Positions 22,585 to 35,192 of a stretch of DNA of 64,000 bases are shown here, in pieces (positions within the stretch are counted from its first letter, which is position 1; every line of letters starts with the position of its first letter). A program made the translations under genes and the position numbers. The notes below the pieces were generated by a model, which was not told the DNA's origin, did not search any database, and saw nothing but the letters and a program-made list of their open reading frames with translations. The stretch comes from Hesseltinella vesiculosa (taxonomy: Eukaryota; Mucoromycota; Mucoromycetes; Mucorales; Cunninghamellaceae), in contig MCGT01000049.1 in assembly GCA_002104935.1 (NCBI GenBank), positions 62,001 through 126,000 on the forward strand, given 5' to 3'.

Positions 22585-24818
22585 ATGAAGACAGGACGTC
22601 GTGCATTACGAGCTCGGTTCATGAATAAACAAGAATCTGAAGATGAGGAATTGATAAAGCCAAAGAGAAGAAAAGTGACCAATGCACAAGCCAATCGAGA
22701 ACAGCTTGAAAAAGTAAGCAAACCCTTCCAAAAAAAAAAAAAAGAACGATCCTAACACATTTGTCTTCATTAGCTCTTTGCATCCATCAATGCTGAACCT
22801 CTAAACGATAATGACATACCCACACAACCGCATCCCAGTATCAACACCCAGGAAGAATCTCCCGCCAAAGAACATCAATTTCCTTCTCTCACCGACCCAT
22901 TGTGTACATGGCTCTACGACGAATCCGATATGGAAGACCTTGCTCATGGCCATCAGCTTTCGTCCATGGCATCACGCTATCTAGAACTGGAGCAGTCGGA
23001 TGGCCTGGATCAGGTACTGTTTTAGTTTCTCGACATGCCACTGCGGATACTAACTTGTTTTTAAGATCCTCACGGACGACGACCAGGCCACCGACAAACC
23101 ACTTGTGTACCGTCTCTTCTCCAACCCCGCCAATGTAAGCCTAGACACTCTCACCTCTCTTCCACTCATGTCTCCTCTATGATAGATCCCTGAGCCTGCA
23201 CTGCTAAACGTAAACTCGGACCGGCCGGTGGATATTGCCAAACTTTATCAAATTCAAAAAAACGCCCAAGGTGATTTCGAAGCTATGATGTACTTTATCT
23301 CACTTCAAATCTCCCCTCTTAGATACCACCAGTCGCAAACTATTTATGCAGTCCGACATCCTGTTTTTTTGGTACGAGCAAGGCTGGGACAGCCCCTTCA
23401 CTGTATACCAGTGGTTATTTGAAATTGGTAACGTTTTTAACTTTTCTTTGGCTTGTGTTGACAGCCTATTTTTTTGGTGCTACCTTAGTGGCTTTTGAAA
23501 CCGACGTGATGGTTGCCCAACAAGCCTATGATACCCTGTTGCGATTATGGACACCACTGGTAATGACCAAAGTGAAAAAAACAAAAGATTCAGCTTCATT
23601 CCTTTTCCTTGTCACAGCCCTCGGAAAAGCTGCCGTACGATCCCAAATCCAAGCACAACGGCCATCTCTTGATAACGACCATCAAACGCGTGTTTGAAGC
23701 TTTTGGTGCCGACTGGCCGTCGTTGGCCAGGCCATCGCAAGGCCAAAACGATGACAGACCCAACACACCACCCGTGTCGATTCATGGCCTGGGCTGGCTG
23801 GTCAAACTCATCGGCAAATCTGTTCAACTTTGGCCGCAAGCTTATCACCAAGACGACGTCAGCTACATGATGTATCTTTTATTAGGCCTAGCTGTGGATC
23901 CCATTGGCATTTTGCTGACACGAGAAATCCAGGCGGCCATCGATGCCTGCCTGAATGCGCTGCCGACCGACGATTGGATGCCTTGGACCTACAGTACCAT
24001 CGACCACTTGGGCCGCACGCTTGCTTGGCGACTGGACATCCTGCTGCCCATGATCAAAACAGTGTCACCCATGAGGTCACGCTCCCTCTACATGCGACGA
24101 GTCTTTGCCTTGGTCACGTTGATGCGCTCGCTGCGCATGGCTGAAACGACTCCCTCTGCCTTGCTGACGCCAGTGTCTGTTCCTTGCACACCGCCACTCA
24201 TGTCGCCTTCCACCTCCCCCTCCCCCACCACCTACGACGACCACTTTGGCCCAAGCCTGCCTTACAGCCCTGTTTTCCTCAACGAGAACACATTGGCGAA
24301 ACTCCTTGGTCTTGTGGAACTGTTGCTCCGCTTGAACAGCGATGAGATGGACTGTCGGGTTATCGCTCAACAGATGAACTTGTTAGATGTCGTGACCTCT
24401 GGCCAAGGTCATGAATTTGAGCCAATCAAGGTAATACTCTTCAGAAAACGAGAGACCGCAAATCTCATTTGTGTATGATCTTTCTCTTTTTAGGACGACA
24501 TGAATGCTTTGGTGGAGAAACTGCGGATGCTAGGACGCAAGCTTGGTAAAAAAAAAAAAAGAAAAAAGAAAAGAAACAATGGAATCCACACTCACACGTT
24601 TTTTTTTTGACATGCAACATAGGAAGCAACAAATTAGGTTCACTGCAACGCTCAATGGTAAACAACATTATGTCATAGCTGGGAACACTCGAGCAAAGCT
24701 TAACCTTTTTTTTTTTCCTTGTTGGCATTAGGCAAGTGAAATAGTGCAACGGCTATGGAATAGGTTAGCATATGTTGTGCAGCAAAACGGAAATAAACTG
24801 AAAGATGGCGAGCTATGA
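22585..24818 (+). CDS. Possible SMC5/6-associated CANIN-domain protein (Nse6/SLF2-like)
   Basis: Ten exons: 22585..22713, 22774..23013, 23066..23134, 23186..23270, 23323..23427, 23489..23559, 23618..24430, 24494..24545, 24623..24657, 24732..24818; 561 aa. A basic, disordered N-terminus (GRRALRARF, KPKRRKV) is followed by an alpha-helical region from about residue 190: LFFWYEQGWDSPFTVYQWLFEI, VAQQAYDTLLRLW, VSIHGLGWLVKLIGKSVQLWP. The helical repeat with WLF and LRLW positions resembles the CANIN region of Nse6/SLF2, which loads or recruits the SMC5/6 DNA-repair complex. That assignment is by eye and tentative; an unrelated helical protein is possible. The gene model closes cleanly over nine GT-AG introns, so it is a real gene. 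Confidence 0.6.
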
Positions 24819-25022
24819 TAGCCCATCCTTTCTTGCAACTAAACCGTTGTGCAAAAATAAATAAAAAGCCAGAGCCGTGGTTTGAAAAAATGCCTCATTC
24901 TCTTTCCCACTTTTTTTTTTTTCTTCCTCATCTCACTTGTCTCTTCGATTTTTGATTGTGTTTTTTTTTGATACAAGTGATTCATTAACAAAGCTCTATA
25001 ATTCAGCATATCACTTATACCA

Positions 25023-25900
25023 ATGGTAAGACAAGAGGAGGGCATACCATCATGTTGGCAAAGGAAATCATCAGGCACAACATGGATAAAGCACAGCTTA
25101 CGATGGGCTTTTTTTCAGGCCAATCCTCCAACAAGAGAATACTTGTATAAAATCCTGGTGGTAGGGGATCTTGGCACGGGAAAAACCTCTATTATTCGAC
25201 GATATGTTCACAACATCTTTTCTACCAATTACAAATCCACCGTAAGTACATTGTTTCAACTTTTTTTTTTCCCTAGATAAAAGCAAAGATTTTAAAAAAT
25301 GACGTCGTTTTTTTTTTTTAGATTGGTGTTGATTTTGCACTCAAAGTGGTGCAGTGGTCATCGGAAATCATTGTCCGTCTGCAGCTATGGGACATTGCTG
25401 GCCAAGAGCGATTTGGCAACATGACACGAGTGTATTACAAAGGTGCATTAGGTGCATTTGTAGTCTATGACGTGACTCGACCGCAATCCTTTGAAGGCGT
25501 GACGAAATGGAAGCAGGATTTGGACGCCAAAGTCACCCTTCCGGGTGCCTGGGGTGGCGGTCATATACCCGTTGTCTTGTTGGCCAACAAGGTAAGATGA
25601 CAAGGGTACGATGGACATGGGAAAGACTGACGGGTGAGATAGAGTGATTTGCTGCAAGACGGCCATGGTCAGGCGATCCAACCACAGGAAATGGACAAGT
25701 TTTGTCAAGAGCAAGGCTTTGCCCACTGGTTTGAAACGTCAGCCAAAGACAACACCAACATTGATGAAGCTGCTCGATACCTTATTCAATCCATTGTGTC
25801 TTTGGAAGAAGAATATGGTGCTTTGGAAGATCCTGATGATGACTCGATCCAATTGGACCATACGAAACCACCCGAGTCCTCGTCCTCCGGCTGCTGTTAG
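25023..25900 (+). CDS. Rab32/38-family small GTPase
   Basis: Exons 25023..25025, 25119..25241, 25322..25591 and 25643..25900; 217 aa. The REYLYKILVVGDLGTGKTS P-loop, the FALKVV switch I region, WDIAGQERFGNMTRVYYKGA switch II (WDIAGQE rather than WDTAGQE is the Rab32/38 signature), LANKSDL and ETSAK guanine-base motifs and a C-terminal SGCC prenylation motif are present. Rab32 subfamily members act on lysosome-related organelles, mitochondria or phagosomes in other eukaryotes. The first coding exon is the ATG alone, with a GTAAGA donor right after it. The intron is 93 nt and in-frame open, so retention would add 31 residues at the N-terminus. Confidence 0.9.
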
Positions 25901-26373
25901 CCTCCTTGCTTCTGCCATCCACCTTGCTTTCCCCTCGTATTCCCCTCTCTTCTGTAAACTTTCTTTAAAACCCGTCTAAAAAATGAAGGTTCGTCTTTTT
26001 TTTTTTTTTCTTACGCGTTTGTGAACATGGGTTTACCATATCGGGCTTGGCACTCCCGCCAACATTTGTCAAGGGAAAAAAAAAACCCTCCATTCTGATT
26101 CATGGGAATGTCCGTTCCTTCCGGAAAAACTATTTACCATGTTTAAGAACAGGCAAGGAATGGTGGTCAAAAAAAGACATGAAAAAAAAGGCGAAGAGGC
26201 ATTTTGCTGAAATGAAAACCCCTGGCACGCTCACTTTGCGCATGGCCAAGCGGAGATGGAAATGACCCTTCAAACCACAGACGCTGCTTGGCTGTTTTGT
26301 TCTTTTTTTCTTTTTCTTCTCTTTTCCAGGCTACGCAATCCATCCTTTGCTTCTTTCTTTTAATCTGCCCATC
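25901..26373. other. Intergenic region, no gene seen
   Basis: Between Rab32 and the amphiphysin gene, both on the plus strand. It holds 3' sequence of the former and the pyrimidine-rich leader (26290-26365) of the latter. No separate gene supported. Confidence 0.45.
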
Positions 26374-28005
26374 ATGAGTTGGAAGGTCAATCTAATGCCA
26401 TGCAACGACTCCTTTCCGGTTTGTTCACCCGGTTTTCTCTCTTCCATAGGGGTTTCAAAAAGCTGTCAATCGCTTGCCGCACAAGATCTTATCCCGTAAA
26501 AGTGAAAGTGAGTCATGCATTGCTGTTGCAAAAACAAATCACTCATGCCCTCCGTCCCCTAGCCACTCAAGACCCAGAGTTTCTTTCTTTTGAAAAGAAA
26601 TTCGAATCGATCATGAAGCTGATAGAAAAGCTGTACAAAGACGTTCAAACGTATCGTGACAACATTTCCGGTAAAGAAACAACAGCAGGTGTGGAAGACG
26701 CTCATTTTTCTTTATCATGTCTAGCGGCCATGACGTATCAGGCCCATATGGGAGAACATCTAGCAGTGATTTACGACAGTCATCTTGGCGCACCGGTGAC
26801 CGAAAACACCATTCAGAAACGAGTGCCAACCACCTCCCCCGCTGCTCTGCAGGCCGCCAATGACACCGAGGCTGCGCTTGGCTATTGCCGTGATGAAGTG
26901 TTACCCGAGCTGGATCTGCTGGATCTTCATGTGACCCGGCCATTGCTGGACCTCTTGGAAATTGCCAAAGTCATCCAAAAAACCATGGTCAAGCGCAACC
27001 ACAAAGTCATCGACTATGACCGACATCGTCTCAACCTCAGCAAACTCAAAGCCAAAACGGAACGCAGCTTTAGTGAAGAAAAGCAAATCTTCAAGGTAAA
27101 AACGAGGGGGGAGGGGGAAACCATGAAAAATTGGCACTCATCTTGCATGTGACGATTTCCGTTTTTAGACTGAGAATGCCTTGGAATTGGCGACGCAAGA
27201 CTATGAGTACCTGAATGATTTATTGAAACAGCAACTGCCCGAATTCTTTACGTTGGTCTCACGTTTCATTGAACCGGTGCTGGAAAAATATTACCATGTC
27301 CAATCCAAAATCTATGGCATGATCTATGCCCGCCTGTACGAGCTACTGAATGCCAACCTGGACCACTTTATCACAAACCAAATGGGTATCTCCCAAGGCT
27401 TCGACTATCGCCGTCTCCAACATGATGTCCGCGCCGAAATGGAAAACATGGATCTATTAAAATCCGGAGGCAAGGCTTGGCTAGCTGGTAATGAAAAAAA
27501 AAAAAAGAGCTCAGGAACGAAAAAGAAACCCAGATTTTGATTTTTTTTTCGTTGTGTAGCCTCGGGTGGACAACACAATAGTAAATTATCCTTGCGCGAC
27601 CGGGCGACCATCCGTGATCAAGAACAAGCCAAGAGCCTGTCACCGCCACCATCCTATGGTGCTTCCAGCTCGTCACCCCCTTCCACTTGGTCGCAGCAGC
27701 AACCCACTGCCCCTCCTGCCATCACCAGCCGAGCCGTCTCTCCCGAAAAGCGCTACGTCCTTGCTCTCTATGATTACCAAGCCCAAGCCGATGGCGATCT
27801 GACGTTTACCAAAGATGACAAGATTGAATTAATTGAACGCACCGAGGACCAGAATGACTGGTGGACTGGCAAACTCAATGGCAAAATTGGGATTTTCCCA
27901 GGTAAAAAAAAGATTTTTTTTTTGGGGGGGGGGCAGTCCCTTTTGAGGAGTCGAAGGATCCTCATCCCACTTCTTTCCTCAGGCAATTACGTTTCGGATC
28001 TGTAG
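26374..28005 (+). CDS. BAR-SH3 amphiphysin (RVS167/HOB1-like)
   Basis: Seven exons: 26374..26385, 26450..26507, 26563..26670, 26725..27095, 27169..27487, 27560..27901, 27983..28005; 410 aa. The spliced start [16 protein letters not shown] is diagnostic of fungal amphiphysins. A BAR domain covers about residues 5-240, a Pro/Ser/Gln-rich linker follows, and a C-terminal SH3 (about 354-410: [34 protein letters not shown]) ends the protein. Such proteins bend membrane and recruit actin regulators at endocytic sites. The first coding exon is 12 nt and uses a GTCAAT donor. The third intron (26671..26724, 54 nt) is in-frame and stop-free. Confidence 0.93.
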
Positions 28006-28725
28006 GACAGCATCACACCATTTGTAAATAGGTAGATTTTTTTAAAAAATTGCCAGGAATTTTTTTGCTCGTCATTGGCTGCGGCTTTTAACAATACCCG
28101 GTTCGTGTCATTCGCTGCCAGCATTGATCCATGCTGCTGTGAGCCAATCATAAAACCCGGCCCAACCTTCTGTTCCTGTCCTTTTCTGTTTGTCACCTTG
28201 ATTTACCAGCAGCCATGCTTTGAGAGCGTGGGTCCATCAAGTAGAGAGAGACATCCCCGGTGGTGCTAGAGAGAGAAAGTGGGAAGAAATGCAAGTCACT
28301 GGCTTTTTTTTGGAATTTGTTTCACTCTTTTTTCAGTATTTATTCTCGTAAAAAAGGTGGATTCATTGATGGTAAACATACAGAGGCGGTCACTAGAAGA
28401 AAAGGCAAGAAACATGCAGAATACATAAAAAAAACGGAGGGCCTAGGTAAAAGTGATTCTTGATGCATTGTTAAACCAGGTACGGATCAAAGACAAAAAA
28501 AAAAAAAAAACAAAATACAAATGATGCCATACTTGTAAAAATTGTAAACAATGCAACCCTTTTGATCGACAATGATGTCGATCAAGCGAATAGAATAAAA
28601 GGGGGAGGACAACAAAAAGGGGAAAATGAAGATTGGGAAAATAAAAAAAAGGGGGTAAGAAGGAAAAGAGGGGGAATTTGGGGAGATGATATTTTCAATT
28701 TGGACATACAAGCAAGCCAAGACCT
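28006..28725. other. Convergent intergenic region
   Basis: Between the 3' ends of the amphiphysin (+) and kinase (-) genes. Purine-rich on the plus strand near 28600-28690. No gene or RNA recognised. Confidence 0.45.
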
Positions 28726-30449
28726 TTAATAAGGAGGCAAGACATAGTTGACAAATCTTGCGGTTTCGGCCATGGTGGCCATCGTCAAAAGACCTCCATG
28801 AACATGAGCCATGATTTCCTAAAAAAAAAATATAAATAAATTTCCGCTCAAGGCAAACGAAGACAAGGACATACTTGATAGACGTCTTTGGCAACAGGGC
28901 GAGTTTCTGGGTTTTCATCCAAGAGCCAAGCAACCAAACCGCGCATGTACATGGACGGATGACTGTAAGTAAAGGTGGGGCTGGGTTCGCTCAAGATGGC
29001 AGCAAACAACTCTGGCTCGTCACGAATCAAATAGTGAGGTGGCACCCGGTCCATCATTTCTACCACAGTAATGCCCAACGACCACATGTCAATTTTTTCG
29101 CTATAGTATTGTTCACGAATGACTTCAGGAGCCATCCATTTGCTAGTGCCTAGGCGGTCCTTGTTGCGTTTTGAACGACGCGTGGCCAAACCAAAGTCAG
29201 CTATCAAAAAAAAAAAAAAAATGAGCGGGGCGGAGTGGCAAGCGGTGTTTTCTTTTACCTAGTTTGACTTCACCATTCCAGCCAAGCAAAAGGTTTTCAC
29301 ATTTGACATCACGATGGATAAAGTCTTTGCTATGAAGGTATTCAAGACCTTTGAGGGTTTCACAGGTGATATAAACAGCAAATTCTTCAGGGATGCCTCG
29401 CTGGCAGAGCACGGCAAAGACCGAGCAACGCTGGAGGTCCATGGCCATCCACACATCTTCTTTCCAGAGCGTGACTTCACGCAGGCGGATAAGATTGGAG
29501 TGACCCGAGGCCATGATCTTGAGTTCCCGGATGATGGCGTTCTTGTACTCTCGGTCGGGATCCAGACGGCAGCGTTTGATGGCCAGATGCAGATTTTTTT
29601 TGTAGCGATGGGTGGTGCGGACCACGGCGCCATTGACGCCCGTGCCGATTTCTTTGAAGCTGGCATACTTGTTACGCGGGTCCAAGGTGGAGAGCGGCGA
29701 CTTGGGCAAGGCCTTGCGTAAGCGCTTTTCAAATTCATTTTCGGTGCGCACCAGTCTTGGCAGCTCAGGAATATCGGGCGATTTGCCCGCAGGCCGCCAA
29801 GGCTGCTTGCAAATATGCTTATCAGGTGTAAAGGGTCGAAGGCTGTAGGTGTTTTGCGCCACAGGTTCTGGCTTTAAAAACCCATTGCTTCCAAAAATAT
29901 TGGGGATTTCATAAAAGCCTGGAGGTCGCCAAACCTCCTATAAAAAAATAAAATAAAAAGGTTAGGGCCATGTGACATGGATGAGGTCAGTCGCGACCCA
30001 AGAAAAAAAAAAGCTGCACAGGCGGACTCTCAATCTGCCAAAATAAGGAGGTTGGGGGACCAAAAGGCTCATGGCAACAAAAAAAAAACTTTTTTTTTTT
30101 TTTTGTTTATCGTCGCCCATTACTTGCCTTTTGTAACGTGGATGCATCAGCGGATTTTGTACTTTTGGTGGAATAGAAGGATGCTCTTCTCAAACACCCA
30201 GTGGACCGTCGTTTCAAGGTCATATCCATGCTTGTGGCATGTTTTTGGCTGTTACGGTCCACCGTCGAAGAAGATTTGGATTGACGTAGGTTGCCTAGTG
30301 ACGCCCGTTTCCGAATCAAAAGACTTGGTCTCTGGCGAAAAAAAAAAAAAAAAAAGGACGTCAGCGTCTGCTCGGTCGGGGTTGAGTGGTCTGTAGTTTA
30401 CATCTTTGGCTTGAGAAGAGGGACGAATCATTGAGTAAGCTAGACTCAT
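28726..30449 (-). CDS. PAK/STE20-like serine/threonine kinase
   Basis: Five exons on the minus strand: 30449..30402, 30331..30128, 29937..29259, 29200..28875, 28818..28726; 449 aa. A basic Ser/Arg-rich N-terminus precedes a kinase domain from about residue 175: Gly loop EIGTGVNGAV, catalytic Lys in LAIKRC, HRDVKCEN, ADFGLA, the P+1 region LGTSKWMAPEV and DMWSLGITVVEM. The DPRNKYASFKEIG lead-in and activation segment fit the PAK/STE20 group, kinases of polarity and MAPK signalling. No CRIB (Cdc42-binding) motif is visible, which would be unusual for a PAK and leaves room for other STE20 groups. Intron 2 starts with GC (GCAAGT, minus strand from 30127) and is 190 nt, the longest in the gene. 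Confidence 0.82.
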
Positions 30450-32410
<1,961 letters not shown>

Positions 32411-32859
32411 ACTGCTGGTTTTTTTTTCTTTTTTTTACAACCCTCTTTCCTCTCGTTTCCAATCGTTCCAACATTGTCTTGCTCCCTCCCGTCCTTTCTT
32501 TTTAGCCTCCCCTCAACTTGTAACTATCCATCTATCCCCTTCCCCTGTTGTATCAACCTGAAATTAAAATCAACCACAAAACCTTTTTTTTTTTTTTTGT
32601 GATCTCGTAACTTGGGACGTGGAACCACAGGAAATGAGGCTGTGCAACAAAAAAAAAAAAAAAACTGCCAAGGCGCCAGAGGAAGCCAGGTTGCCGCATC
32701 GCCCATTTTTCATTTTCAACGTGGAGGTTCATGGAGGAATGTTCGTGGCAAAAGGCGCAGGCCACCGCAGCGCCGTTCGTCGCCTATAAAAAAAAGCGCC
32801 AGAAGCCATCCTCTTTCTTCTCCCTATCCTTTTCTCTTTCATTGAATCCCTCCTCTCTT
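32411..32859. other. Intergenic region between two tandem Rab genes
   Basis: Contains the 3' untranslated region of Rab11, a T-run near 32585, an A-run near 32648 and a pyrimidine-rich leader before 32860. No gene seen. Confidence 0.45.
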
Positions 32860-33669
32860 ATGGATACCAAAGGGTGTGATTATTTATTTAAAGTCGTGCT
32901 GGCTGGTGACGCCACCGTTGGCAAGAGCAGCTTGCGCTTGCGACTCACTGTAAGCCGGCTCGTATGGCAACGCTTCATTCTAACCCCATGTCTCCTCTTT
33001 CTACGCTTGATCAGGAAAATCAATTCGATCCCGAGATCACCTCCACTGAACGTGTGGAATTTGGTGAAAAGGTGCAAACCATCGGTAAAGCCAAAACCGG
33101 CAACCAACCAGACGTTGCTGACTGTTTCGAAAATCTCCCCTATCTAGATTTCTGTCGGGCCAAGACTTGGCTTTGGGACGTACCCACGCAAGAGACGGAA
33201 GGTAACCTGTTGCCGTATTTCCGTGACACCAGTGCCATTGTGTTAGTCTATGGTAAGGAAGCACAACATGCAAGTAAAAAAAAAAAAAAATAGGCCGACA
33301 CCTTTTTGTTCATCAGACATCACGCAACGAAACACGTTTGAAAATGTTGGTGACACCCTGAACAAGATTCGCACGTGTGGCATGATCAAGGCAACCACTC
33401 CAGTTTTGCTGGTGGGCAACAAGATGGACCTGGCCGATTCTCACCGTCAAGTGACCATGCAAGAAGGCTATGACCTGGCCCGCCAAGAAGGCTGCATCTT
33501 TGCTGAATCCTCCGCCAAAACCGGTTTCAATGTGAAAAATGCCTACCGCCATCTTCTTCAAGACATGATCGACAACGAACGCCAGAAGCAGTACTTGTCA
33601 GAAAAAGATGACTATGTCCGCTTGTATGACAAAGGCCCCAGCTTGTGCTTCACCTGGTGCTGTTGTTAA
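32860..33669 (+). CDS. Divergent Rab-family GTPase with altered switch II
   Basis: Exons 32860..32949, 33015..33084, 33148..33252, 33317..33669; 205 aa. Rab landmarks: CDYLFKVVLAGDATVGKSSL P-loop, VLLVGNKMDL, FAESSAKTGFNVKNA, and a terminal CCC prenylation motif. The effector and catalytic regions are strongly changed: the usual WDTAGQE is WDVPTQE, switch I lacks the normal TIGVDF-like element (it reads TSTERVEF), and the tract after it (EGNLLPYFRDTSAIVLVYD) is rewritten. Loss of the Ala-Gly before Gln predicts poor hydrolysis or nucleotide-independent behaviour; that is inference. It is 450 bases downstream of Rab11 with the same four-exon plan and the same intron phases (0, 1, 1), so a tandem duplicate is likely. 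Confidence 0.82.
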
Positions 33670-33757
33670 TAAAAAACGGAGGCCACCCACAGCCTCTCTC
33701 CCCTCTAGACATCCTACTTTTTAATAAATCCCTAATTGCTACTACTTTTTTATTTGG

Positions 33758-34162
33758 TCAAATGTTCTCAAGATCTCGATGGATTGACCGGAAGGAAGGG
33801 CCATGCTGGATGGTATGGCCAAATTCTTCATAGGAGCCTACTCGAGGGGCTGTGTAGGGCTGCAGGTGTTGGTGATACTTTTTGCCCTTATGCGGATGGG
33901 TCGTTGAGATCTGCTCCGGCTCTCTGTCATCTCGCTGCTCCAAGCGGTCGGTAGTGCCATGTGCTGTCGTGGTCCACTCTGGATGGGCTCTTGACATCTT
34001 GGAATGGTCCCAAGCGCTCTCTCCTCGCACTGACAATGGTGACATCCACGGCGCCTCTTAAAAAATACCCGATCAGAACCGCTTTATGCCCTCACTCCCC
34101 TTGTCTTTACCATGCCGACTTGGTGGTGATGCTGTGAAATCTGCTTGATGCTGTCGGTTCAT
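33758..34162 (-). CDS. Small two-exon gene, hydrophilic protein of unknown function
   Basis: Exons on the minus strand 34162..34111 and 34056..33758; 116 aa. The junction (donor GTAAAG, acceptor TTTTTTAAG, branch-like CTGAT) joins ASPPSRH to EAPWMSPLSVRGESAWDH in frame. The protein is rich in His, Arg, Glu and Ser with no hydrophobic segment, and ends GSYEEFGHTIQ ... RSIHRDLENI. No family is recognised. Support is a clean splice pair, a long open second exon and ordinary codon use; against it, the strand opposite also has open frames. The 54 nt intron is in-frame but the first exon is short. It is tail-to-tail with the divergent Rab gene. Confidence 0.42.
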
Positions 34163-35192
34163 TTTTTTTTTATTATTTTTGTGTGAGAAAAAACAAGAAA
34201 AGAACGCTCGCGCAAAAAAAAACTGCTGTCTTTTTTTTTTTTTTTTTTTTCCCATCACCATAAACCCTTGTCATTCATGCAAACAGCTCCAGCGCTGGAG
34301 ATACTCATGGCTACGCTTTTGCTGTTCCTCATTTCCTTCTTAGCGCTTGAACATTGCAAATGAAACGTTTCCTTTTATCTTCACGTCAGCTGGCCACATG
34401 TTCCGACATTTTTTAATCCTTCGCATACTCTCAGCCCAACATAGCTCCGTTCATCCAAACATCTCCCACGCCTTCCGCCAACAAAAACAACGAGCTAAAC
34501 AAGGACAATCACCTTGGGCATCCCTTGCATGGGCTGAGTTTACCCAGATGGCATGTGACCATGGCTAACCCTTATCTGGTAATCCAGCTCTTGTCCATCC
34601 CAACCATGCATCTTTCTGTGCCAGCTGCACCGAAATGTGAGTTTAACCATGGTTATAGTTCATTACTGTATGTGCTCAGTAGATGCAAAAAAATAATCAT
34701 GAATTGGTTGAGAACGAAACGCATGTTGGCTGGCGGTGGGCTATAATTTTTTTGTTTTTTTTTTTTTTGGCTTGGAGCACCGCTATTGTTCGCGCGCGCC
34801 ATTGATTTTCATGCCAAAGGCAACCTCCCCAATCTGGCCAAGCTCATCAAAATCCTACTGATGTTGGCTGAATGATTGGATCTCTCGCCTATTACAGTGA
34901 CAAAGCAGCCGCTATCATCGAAGCAGCCGGCATCGCCGCAGCGCCTCACCTCAACGGATGACGCTTCTCCTTTTGCTCTCGATTCATGTATTTGGTTCTG
35001 TCGCAAATGAGCTCGTGGACGATTCTTTCCTCTGTATTTTGTCTGCAATTGAACCAGCCCATCATAGGACATGCCATGCTCCATCAACAAAGCGGCTCCA
35101 GGCGGAGTTTCTTGGCATTGCGCGATGGAGCTCCTCGACGACTCCTTATACCCCATGACCAGCTCCAGCTCCTTGCCAGATGATAACAAGTT
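34163..35192. other. Intergenic region, no supported gene
   Basis: About 1 kb. A minus-strand open frame (34809-35189, best ATG near 35156) encodes a polar 110-residue reading starting MGYKESSRSSIAQCQE; it begins just after the stop of the helical-repeat gene and has no recognised motif. T-runs occur near 34230 and 34756. Nothing else seen. Confidence 0.35.

Noticed and set aside
34809..35189. Minus-strand 126-codon frame right after the helical-repeat gene
   Set aside because: Begins with a non-ATG codon, has no recognised domain and probably lies in 3' sequence; kept only as a note.
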